From Thermodesulfovibrio sp. (GTDB lineage: Bacteria > Nitrospirota > Thermodesulfovibrionia > Thermodesulfovibrionales > JdFR-85): DNA of 7,997 nt. A program made the translations under genes and the position numbers. The notes beneath the pieces are model-generated. The model saw only the letters and a program-made list of their open reading frames with translations, was not told the DNA's origin and made no database searches. Numbering within the stretch: the first letter of the stretch is position 1; each line of letters opens with the position of its first letter. Below, one piece after another: positions 1-5,777 of the stretch. Where the stretch lies: NCBI GenBank assembly GCA_027050975.1, contig JALUAR010000276.1:1-7997 (forward strand). The letters are read 5' to 3'.

Positions 1-585
1 AATGCTGCATTTCTCCATGAAAGAGACTTTTTTATAAAAGGGCCTTCCGGATTCAATCAAAATAAGCTTGCTATAGACTCAAAGGGGAACTTTTATGTTG
101 CCGGAGGAAGTTATCCTGGAGTTTTAGTTGTTGATATTAATGATGGACATGTAAAAGAGAAAATATCTCCTGAGGAAAACGGAGAGCCGGCTCCGATATA
201 CAATGTAACAATAGATGATACAGGAAGAATATATGTCCTTTCCACCTTTCTGAGCAAAATCTATGTTTATGATGACCAGAAACGATTCCTTTTTAAGTTT
301 GGCGAAAAAGGTGGAGTTATGGGAAAGTTAAGTAATCCCATGACCGTATCGGTTGATATTAAGAAAGAAAGAATATATATTGTGGATTATATGAGACATT
401 CCGTGAGTGTATATAATCTGAAAGGAAAATTTATGTTTGAATTTGGTGGTAAGGGGTGGAGTGAAGGATGGTTTCAGTTTCCGAAATACATGGATATAGA
501 CTCCTCAGGCCGCATCATTGTTGCTGATACTTTTAACAATAGAATTCAGGTATTTGTGCCCGTAGAAGGAGAGGAAGAAGAATGA
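1..585 (+). CDS. NHL-repeat beta-propeller protein, C-terminal part (5' end outside window)
   Basis: The reading frame is open from base 1 with no stop upstream, so the gene starts before the window and 194 residues are visible. An internal ATG at 319 lies inside the repeat array and is not a credible start. At least four NHL-type blades can be read, at about visible residues 18-47, 65-104, 108-152 and 156-187. Each has a pattern like 'xIDxxGxxYVxD...IxVF'; the last is the clearest (DIDSSGRIIVADTFNNRIQVF). NHL propellers are usually protein- or ligand-binding platforms, often exported in this kind of gene neighbourhood; no catalytic motif is visible. The protein ends in an acidic tail, EGEEEE, whose codons double as the ribosome-binding site of the next gene. 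The stop overlaps the next ATG by four bases (ATGA), indicating translational coupling. Signal peptide and cellular location cannot be judged because the N-terminus is missing. Confidence 0.9.
   Translation, partial: NAAFLHERDFFIKGPSGFNQNKLAIDSKGNFYVAGGSYPGVLVVDINDGHVKEKISPEENGEPAPIYNVTIDDTGRIYVLSTFLSKIYVYDDQKRFLFKFGEKGGVMGKLSNPMTVSVDIKKERIYIVDYMRHSVSVYNLKGKFMFEFGGKGWSEGWFQFPKYMDIDSSGRIIVADTFNNRIQVFVPVEGEEEE
566..577 (+). promoter_or_regulatory. Ribosome-binding site inside the end of the NHL gene
   Basis: The purine run AAGGAGAGGAAG precedes the ATG at 582. AAGGAG (566-571) leaves a 10-base spacer and GAGG (571-574) leaves 7. It lies entirely within codons for the acidic C-terminal tail of the upstream NHL protein and supports the start chosen for the YVTN lipoprotein. 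Confidence 0.75.
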
Positions 586-2159
586 GGAATAGAAAACTTA
601 TAGTGGCATTATCCTTTTTAGCGATTCTGTGTCTAATAAGCTCATGTATTCAACAGATAACAAAAGAGCCCCGGTATAGTCCGGGCAAGGGGCAGATTAC
701 AGTATTCCTTAACGGCAACGACAGGGTTTCTAAAAATATAACATTTGAACTTGTTTCCCTGGAGATCATAAGGAAAGACGGAATCAGGGTTTCAGTATTA
801 AAGGCTCCTGTGACAATAAATTCCTTTGAGCTTAAGAGCCGTCAGGTCTTGATTGGTGAGAGCGCAATACCGGAGGGTAATTACACAAAAATCGAGATGG
901 TGCTTAAAAAGCCGGGTCTTATCAAAGACGGATCGATGGTTGAATTATCACAGGCAAGTGAAAAATTAATTTATGATATTAATCTCTACGTCTACAGGCA
1001 TCAGAATATCTCTTTGTTTTTGAGATGGGATCCTGACCGCTCTGTACGGAAAGAGAATATATTCAAGCCGCAATTTGAGATAAGTGGGAAAATGCCAGAG
1101 ACAACAGGACTGCTTATGTATGTGACAAATGAGAAATCCGACAATGTGACAGTTATAAACCGTCATACAGGGCAGGTTGTGGCAACAATAATGGTGGGAA
1201 GGTCTCCAAAGGGCATAGCCGTGGGAACATTGAAGAATAACCTTAAGGTCTTTGTGGTTAACTCGGGATCCAACAGTATCTCAATTATAGATCCTTCAAC
1301 CAATACAGTTGAGAATGAGGTGCCTATATCCTCTGGAGGAAGACCTGCCGACATTGCCGTGGCACAAATATCCGCTGGCAAAGATCTGATTTTTGTGACT
1401 AATCCTGACTCTAATACTGTAACTATATTAGATTCTTCTACTTATGGAGAGATTCAGAGGGTTGACGTTGGCTTTGGACCTGTGCGTGTTATCGCTGATC
1501 CTCCGGTAGAAACGGTTTTAGGTTCACGGTTTCTCTCAGCTTCCGATATAAGTCTCATAAGAAGTTACAGGAGAAGATTCTTAAATGTTTATGTGGCAAA
1601 CAGGGTTTCTAACAGTGTTTCGATTCTCAGAGTTGATAAAAACAGGGAGGAGGTTGAGGAGATTATCACGATTGATGTTGAATGGGAGCCAGTAGCATTG
1701 TATCTGGACTACCAGAGAGCAAAGCTTTATGTTGCAAATTACGGATCAGATAAAGTGTCTGTTATAGACATCATAGATATTATTAACGGGAGAGAGTCTG
1801 AAGCTGTAACTACAATAAACAATACAGGCTATGCACTTGTGGACATAATTGCTGACCCCTTGTTTGACAGACTTTATCTGCTGAGAGAAAGTCCTGCCGA
1901 GATGGTGGTTTTGCGACCATATGAAGACAGCCCTGGAAAAGTAAGCACCACGGTGCTGCCGGTTATCAGTACAGTGTCACTGGAAGGAACACCTTCAGAT
2001 TTTATTCTGGATCCTGAAAGGAATAAGATATATATTGTTAACAAAACACTTAACAGGATTGAGGTTATAGACAAAACAACATACAGAATAGAAAGAATTA
2101 TTCCTGTTGGCGAGAGTCCTGACAGAATAGGAATGTTCACTTCATTGCTATGGCGATAA
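582..2159 (+). CDS. Lipoprotein with DUF4382-like domain and seven-blade YVTN beta-propeller
   Basis: 525 residues. The N-terminus is a lipoprotein signal: basic MRNRK, a hydrophobic stretch, then lipobox I-S-S-C with Cys22 as the lipidated residue. Residue +2 is Ile, not Asp, so outer-membrane sorting is expected. Residues about 38-170 resemble the DUF4382 fold: beta-rich, with a 'LIGESAIPEGNYTKIEM' segment matching the family's typical 'LlG...lpaGtYtqIrl' core. From about 177 to 517 there are seven propeller blades of YVTN type, for example MYVTNEKSDNVTVINRHTG, VFVVNSGSNSISIIDPST and IYIVNKTLNRIEVIDKTT. A non-repeat insertion (about 307-333, Arg-rich at its end) separates blades 3 and 4; blade 6 (about 429-478) is degenerate. 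Such propellers are common surface or periplasmic binding scaffolds; no enzyme motif is visible. The start is fixed by a strong purine-rich RBS and a 4-base overlap with the NHL gene. Its 3' end overlaps the barrel gene by 10 bases. The propeller call is strong; the DUF4382 call is moderate. Confidence 0.88.
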   Translation: MRNRKLIVALSFLAILCLISSCIQQITKEPRYSPGKGQITVFLNGNDRVSKNITFELVSLEIIRKDGIRVSVLKAPVTINSFELKSRQVLIGESAIPEGNYTKIEMVLKKPGLIKDGSMVELSQASEKLIYDINLYVYRHQNISLFLRWDPDRSVRKENIFKPQFEISGKMPETTGLLMYVTNEKSDNVTVINRHTGQVVATIMVGRSPKGIAVGTLKNNLKVFVVNSGSNSISIIDPSTNTVENEVPISSGGRPADIAVAQISAGKDLIFVTNPDSNTVTILDSSTYGEIQRVDVGFGPVRVIADPPVETVLGSRFLSASDISLIRSYRRRFLNVYVANRVSNSVSILRVDKNREEVEEIITIDVEWEPVALYLDYQRAKLYVANYGSDKVSVIDIIDIINGRESEAVTTINNTGYALVDIIADPLFDRLYLLRESPAEMVVLRPYEDSPGKVSTTVLPVISTVSLEGTPSDFILDPERNKIYIVNKTLNRIEVIDKTTYRIERIIPVGESPDRIGMFTSLLWR

Positions 2160-4444
2160 TAGGTGATGAAAAAAGAACAATAACAGCGTTATTCAGGAGA
2201 ACCGGTTGTCTTATGGTGCTGGTTGTATTAGCCAGCATTGCCACTGCTTATGCAAATGATTTCAGCAGCAACTACAATCTGAAATATCAGAAAGTGGAGC
2301 AGTTTGTGGATGGTGAAAAGAGGAGTACAACAAAATACAAGAGGGGCAATCTGTATCTCAATTACACCGGTAGAATTACGAGAGCCTTGTCTTACAAATT
2401 ACATCTCAGGACAGGCATAAACAAAATTGACAGTACAGACAGTGCAGGCAATACAACATCGAATACAAAAAAAGAGGCTGAACCAACCATAGAGCTGTTT
2501 TTGAGTAATCCTGTATATTCATTTCAGACAGGCTACACATATAAATCTTCCTGGTACGATAATGATATAAGCGGCAAGAAAAGAGAGACAAGAAAATATT
2601 TTTATTCCGAGTTCAGGCTGAATCCATACGATCTGCCCAACCTGACCTTCCGCTTTGATACATATAGAGAGTATGATGACAAGAGATCGAAGGATCTTCG
2701 AGGAACGGAATATTCTGCCAGATCATACTATGAGTATAAGAAGGAAAACTTTAAAGCCAAGTATAATCTTTCATATTCACACAATATAGATGATAGTCCT
2801 GGAATTATATTTCAAGGGATTGAAAAGGTGGTAACAGACTCGTTTAACGGTTTGTATGAAATAAACTTTCGAGAGATAGTGTGGCACAACTCGTTAAATG
2901 TATATATGAATTACAAAGGTAATTACTCCTGGAACAAGAGAAGGCTGTTTACAACAGGTACGTTGACGGATGTGGTTGACAGGAGAACCCCTTTGGCAGG
3001 ATTGTATGCACTCGGGACAGCGGTGCAGCCAAGTGTGGACCAGCTCTCATCAGAGTCAGCTTTGGTTGATGGTGTCTTGGACAGCGGCATAACATCAATC
3101 AATCTCAGCACCACACGATACCATAACATAGGGATTCAGGTATCATCAACAAAATCTGTAAATAAAATTGTTCTTTATGTCAATCAGGATGTCAGGCTTG
3201 ATCTGAATTTAAACAGTCCATCCAACTGGAAGGTATACATGAGTAATACAAATCTGCCAGGAACAACCTGGACGGAGTTGCCTATAAAAAGTGTTCAAAT
3301 TAATGCATATGACACATTCAATAATATATATGTGTATGAGATAGATCTGCAGAATTCTTACAATGCATCATATTTCAAAATAATTAATTATGAAACCGTT
3401 ACTGCCGTCAACAATGTTTTGGTAACAGAGATTGAGGTTTATGGTACGGATGCCTTAATAGAAGATGATGAAAGCACGGATGTTACAAAGTCATATATTC
3501 AGGAGGTATATGCAGGGTTAATTTATAGATACGGAAATAAGATTGAGACATCTTTTAGCTTCAATGTAAAACAGAATGACAGTGAGCCAGATTCATTCCA
3601 GAGTTCTATTGCCGATGTATTTCAGAACATCTACAAAAAGTCAGCCACTGTTAGCGGTGATGACAGCAGAAGGGATGTTAACCGGTTCTATAATGCCACA
3701 ATTAAATGGTTTGCTCACAGACTGCTTACGGCAAAGGTTACTGCCCAATTAAATGAGAATTATGATAGCGAAGAAACAAAGGACTTCAAATTGTATAACT
3801 ATTCACTGAGATTAAATTCATCCCCCCTCCCCACTCTTTTTACCACATTTTCCGCTATTCGTTCCGAAACTTATAGTTTCGGAGAAAAGGGCACGGAGAA
3901 TAACCTCTTTTTGTTAAGTGTTAATTCGAAGCTTTTCCGGCATGTTAACATGGTAAATGATTTCGGATACTCCATAACAAAAAACGTCGCTTCGGATACG
4001 GAGAGCAAAAATCGTTTTCTGTCAGGTTCATTGGATGTTCGCCTTACCAAAAAGATTTACACCTATTTTACTTACAGTTTTAGCTGGCAATCTGCAGACA
4101 AAGACACTACTTCTAAGAATTTGGGCCTGACACTAACTTACACACCCGGAAGATTTTTCAATTTGTCCGGGCATTTCAGGTACTCAGAAGAGGAGGAGAA
4201 TAAGTCTATCTCCGAAGGTGTAGGTGTAAACTGGAGATTTCTTCCTTCATTATATATGGACCTGTCATACAATCACTCAAGAACCGAACCTGGCCCTACG
4301 ACGAGACATAATGTTAGCTCAAGTGCCACATGGCGGATAACTAAATTCCTCAGGCTCAGAATGTCCTTTGGATATAACATGATAATAAATGATGAGAAGA
4401 TAGAGACATACAATCTGGGTCTTACACTGACTGGCAATATATAA
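2150..4444 (+). CDS. Outer-membrane beta-barrel protein with inserted discoidin-like domain
   Basis: 764 residues. The long N-terminal signal ends in the hydrophobic stretch LMVLVVLASIATAYA with an A-Y-A cleavage site after residue 35. The mature protein is rich in alternating polar/aromatic beta strands with short turns, at residues about 40-290 and 445-764 (for example YYEYKKENFKAKYNLSYSH, LYMDLSYNHS and LRLRMSFGYNM). This is the pattern of a transmembrane beta-barrel. Residues about 296-433 break it and look like an F5/8 type C (discoidin) domain. The last strand (YNLGLTLTGNI) ends in Ile instead of the common terminal Phe/Trp. The mature protein has no Cys, so it lacks the N-terminal CXXC of MtrB-type electron-conduit porins. 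The ATG at 2150 overlaps the upstream gene by 10 bases and has no clear Shine-Dalgarno, so translation probably depends on coupling. The next in-frame ATG (residue 22) would leave a signal without a basic region. Its substrate or partner is unknown. Confidence 0.82.
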   Translation: MAIIGDEKRTITALFRRTGCLMVLVVLASIATAYANDFSSNYNLKYQKVEQFVDGEKRSTTKYKRGNLYLNYTGRITRALSYKLHLRTGINKIDSTDSAGNTTSNTKKEAEPTIELFLSNPVYSFQTGYTYKSSWYDNDISGKKRETRKYFYSEFRLNPYDLPNLTFRFDTYREYDDKRSKDLRGTEYSARSYYEYKKENFKAKYNLSYSHNIDDSPGIIFQGIEKVVTDSFNGLYEINFREIVWHNSLNVYMNYKGNYSWNKRRLFTTGTLTDVVDRRTPLAGLYALGTAVQPSVDQLSSESALVDGVLDSGITSINLSTTRYHNIGIQVSSTKSVNKIVLYVNQDVRLDLNLNSPSNWKVYMSNTNLPGTTWTELPIKSVQINAYDTFNNIYVYEIDLQNSYNASYFKIINYETVTAVNNVLVTEIEVYGTDALIEDDESTDVTKSYIQEVYAGLIYRYGNKIETSFSFNVKQNDSEPDSFQSSIADVFQNIYKKSATVSGDDSRRDVNRFYNATIKWFAHRLLTAKVTAQLNENYDSEETKDFKLYNYSLRLNSSPLPTLFTTFSAIRSETYSFGEKGTENNLFLLSVNSKLFRHVNMVNDFGYSITKNVASDTESKNRFLSGSLDVRLTKKIYTYFTYSFSWQSADKDTTSKNLGLTLTYTPGRFFNLSGHFRYSEEEENKSISEGVGVNWRFLPSLYMDLSYNHSRTEPGPTTRHNVSSSATWRITKFLRLRMSFGYNMIINDEKIETYNLGLTLTGNI
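3035..3448 (+). other. Discoidin (F5/8 type C)-like domain within the barrel protein
   Basis: This encodes residues about 296-433 of the barrel protein. Features typical of F5/8 type C domains appear in order: 'ALVDGVLDSG' near the start, a hydrophobic 'NKIVLYVN' strand, 'NWKVYMSNTN' (compare W-x-V-x-x-S), 'TTWTELP', 'ASYFKIINY', and a closing 'VTEIEVYGTD' (compare EIEvYG). Known members bind carbohydrate or lipid surfaces. The ligand here cannot be inferred. Confidence 0.6.
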
Positions 4445-4463
4445 ATAGTATATAATAATGTAT

Positions 4464-4492
4464 TTGGGTTATAATATGTTGCTAATTATAAC
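4464..4492 (+). promoter_or_regulatory. Candidate sigma-70-type promoter before the lipoprotein pair
   Basis: In the 75-bp AT-rich gap after the barrel gene, TTGGGT (4464-4469, 3 of 6 to TTGACA) is followed after exactly 17 bases by TATAAC (4487-4492, 5 of 6 to TATAAT). The start point would fall near 4499, just ahead of the RBS at 4509. AT-rich gaps throw up such matches by chance, so this is a weak call. It would make the genes from 4520 onward a separate transcription unit. Confidence 0.3.
4468..4492. repeat. 8-bp perfect inverted repeat in the intergenic gap
   Basis: GTTATAAT (4468-4475) and ATTATAAC (4485-4492) are exact reverse complements separated by 9 bases. The element covers the spacer and -10 of the candidate promoter. 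A second, overlapping inverted repeat, GCTAAT (4481-4486) / ATTAGC (4494-4499), would compete with it if folded as RNA. It has no G+C-rich stem or following T run, so it is not a convincing terminator. An operator-like site is possible. Confidence 0.45.
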
Positions 4493-4508
4493 TATTAGCT
4501 TATTTGAT

Positions 4509-4514
4509 AAGGAG
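4509..4514 (+). promoter_or_regulatory. Ribosome-binding site AAGGAG
   Basis: A full AAGGAG lies 5 bases before the ATG at 4520 and fixes the start of the first CsgG-like lipoprotein. Confidence 0.7.
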
Positions 4515-4519
4515 AGATA

Positions 4520-5113
4520 ATGTCTATCCAAAAGAGACGTATAACCAGGACACGTACTGTAATGCTCTCTTTCCTGCTTTTATGCCTCCTCTTTTTAAAT
4601 GGCTGCGGAGGAACAAAACTAACCGTTCGTCTTAAAGAAAACGTAGAGATTGATAAAATCAAAAGAATAGCAGTTCTTCCAATTGAGAATCTGACCTCAA
4701 AAAGATTTGCTGGTGAATATGTAAGACGTACAGTAATAGCTGAATTTTTGTCACGAGGCATTGATGTGATAGAACCTGGTGAGGTAACAAGTGTGCTGAG
4801 AGACAAAGGCGTCAGAACGGTAAGTGAAATAAGTATCGAGCAACTCAAGGAGATAGGAGAAGAATTAGGGGTAGATGCCATCATAAGCGGTTCAGTAGGG
4901 GCATACGGTATTAGTCGTGGAGTGTCCGTTTCGTATCCTGAGGTCTCATTACATCTTTTAATGATCGACGTCTCAACAGGCAATATAATATGGTCAGCCT
5001 GGGCGACAGAGGGAGGTCCGGATTTCTGGACAAGACACTTTGGGGCTGAAGGACTTTCCCTGAGCGAGACATTACAAAAGGTGGTTGAGGAAATGGTTGA
5101 TACCCTTTATTGA
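4520..5113 (+). CDS. Lipoprotein with a CsgG/GNA1162-like domain (first copy)
   Basis: 197 residues. A basic N-terminus (KRRITRTRT) and hydrophobic core lead to lipobox L-N-G-C with Cys29, so it should be a lipoprotein, probably of the outer membrane facing the periplasm. Residues about 46-197 form one compact alpha/beta domain of the CsgG/GNA1162/TolB-N type. Diagnostic segments are 'RIAVLPIENLT' (49-59), 'LGVDAIISGSVGAYG' (116-130) and 'IDVSTGNIIWSAW' (149-161). A C-terminal 'RHFGA...LSETLQKVVEE' is shared with the next gene. The domain is markedly shorter than curli secretin CsgG, so the pore-forming hairpins of that protein are probably absent. A structural or regulatory lipoprotein role is more likely than a channel. 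It starts 75 bp after the barrel gene, with a perfect AAGGAG. Fold assignment is good; function is unknown. Confidence 0.87.
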   Translation: MSIQKRRITRTRTVMLSFLLLCLLFLNGCGGTKLTVRLKENVEIDKIKRIAVLPIENLTSKRFAGEYVRRTVIAEFLSRGIDVIEPGEVTSVLRDKGVRTVSEISIEQLKEIGEELGVDAIISGSVGAYGISRGVSVSYPEVSLHLLMIDVSTGNIIWSAWATEGGPDFWTRHFGAEGLSLSETLQKVVEEMVDTLY

Positions 5114-5130
5114 ATTGATATGAGTTGAGT

Positions 5131-5168
5131 ATTCAGGTTTTTGTTCAAATAAATGTCTAAAACCGAAT
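5131..5168 (+). other. Possible stem-loop upstream of the second CsgG-like lipoprotein
   Basis: ATTC-A-GGTTTT (5131-5141) can pair with AAAACCGAAT (5159-5168), giving ten base pairs with one bulged A at 5135 and a 17-base loop. It lies in the 77-base gap and ends 8 bases before the RBS. It is AT-rich and has no T run after it, so it is not a good intrinsic terminator. It may be chance or a minor RNA-processing or stability element. Confidence 0.25.
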
Positions 5169-5176
5169 CTCAAAAT

Positions 5177-5182
5177 AAGGAG
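5177..5182 (+). promoter_or_regulatory. Ribosome-binding site that decides the start at 5191
   Basis: AAGGAG at 5177-5182 sits 8 bases before the ATG at 5191. The in-frame GTG at 5182 overlaps the site and the ATG at 5185 is only 2 bases away, so both are poor starts. The gene is therefore best begun at 5191, three codons inside the longest open frame. Confidence 0.7.
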
Positions 5183-5190
5183 TGATGGAG

Positions 5191-5769
5191 ATGGCAAAGA
5201 GATATAATCTGTTTATCGTAGTTGGTCTGCTTTTAATTTTATTAGGCTGTAGCAGCACAACCCCTCCTGTAGTACACATAAGTCCTGATGTGGATATGAG
5301 CTTCATTAAGAGAGTTGCTGTTCTTCCCTTCAAAAACCTCTCGGAAGACCGGAATGCTGGCGAGATTGTAAGAGAGATGGTGATCAACGAACTGCTTGCC
5401 TCTGGTCTTGTTGATGTGGCGTATACAGGGGATGTTATGGCAGCAATGAAAAGGCAGAGAATAAAGGATCCCACTTCATTGAGTTCAAAACAGATAAGAA
5501 GACTGGCAAAGGATTTGAAGGTTCAGGCTGTCATTGTAGGCACAGTAAGCAAGTACGGAATGGTCAGATTAGGAAGTATCAGCGCTCCCGAGGTGACCAT
5601 AACACTAATGATGGCAGATGCCGGATCGGGAAGTATAATATGGTCGGTAACCCTTACCCGCGGAGGGGCCGGGTTTATGGCCAGGCACTTCGGGGCCAAG
5701 GCCGATACACTGAGTGAGACAGCTTTAAAGGTGGTTAGAGAGGCTATCCTGACATTATATGAGTACTAA
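5191..5769 (+). CDS. Lipoprotein with a CsgG/GNA1162-like domain (second copy)
   Basis: 192 residues from the ATG chosen by RBS spacing. The lipoprotein signal MAKRYNLFIVVGLLLILLGC ends in Cys20 (L-L-G-C), followed by Ser-Ser, so an outer-membrane location is likely. The rest is one CsgG/GNA1162/TolB-N-like domain: 'RVAVLPFKNLS' (41-51), 'VQAVIVGTVSKYG' (111-123), 'PEVTITLMMADAGSGSIIWS' (133-152), then 'RHFGA' (165-169) and 'LSETALKVVRE' (174-184). It aligns along its whole length with the upstream lipoprotein, including the RHFGA and LSET motifs, so the two are clear paralogues from a tandem duplication, now well diverged. It ends 8 bases before the LysM protein, so the genes are surely co-transcribed. 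A hetero-oligomer with its paralogue is a reasonable inference. No enzymatic motif is visible. Confidence 0.87.
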   Translation: MAKRYNLFIVVGLLLILLGCSSTTPPVVHISPDVDMSFIKRVAVLPFKNLSEDRNAGEIVREMVINELLASGLVDVAYTGDVMAAMKRQRIKDPTSLSSKQIRRLAKDLKVQAVIVGTVSKYGMVRLGSISAPEVTITLMMADAGSGSIIWSVTLTRGGAGFMARHFGAKADTLSETALKVVREAILTLYEY

Positions 5770-5777
5770 ACCTTATC

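Noticed and set aside
319..585. Stand-alone 88-residue NHL protein starting at ATG 319
   Set aside because: The frame is open from base 1 and upstream codons encode further NHL blades, so 319 is an internal Met of a larger gene.
2150..4444. MtrB/PioB-type electron-conduit porin
   Set aside because: The mature protein has no Cys, so the typical N-terminal CXXC is absent, and no CXXCH cytochrome gene is in the window.
4445..4519. Intrinsic terminator after the barrel gene
   Set aside because: The inverted repeats are AT-rich and none is followed by a T run.
4495..4983. Minus-strand frame of 162 residues, Ser/Thr/Leu-rich
   Set aside because: It is a shadow of the first CsgG-like lipoprotein; the + strand has signal peptide, RBS and conserved domain.
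5182..5190. GTG at 5182 or ATG at 5185 as start of the second lipoprotein
   Set aside because: GTG overlaps the AAGGAG site and ATG 5185 is too close to it; ATG 5191 has an 8-base spacer.
4520..5769. Curli secretion channel CsgG proper
   Set aside because: The proteins are much shorter than CsgG, show no obvious pore hairpins, and no curlin-like or CsgE/F-like gene is nearby; only the fold resemblance is kept.
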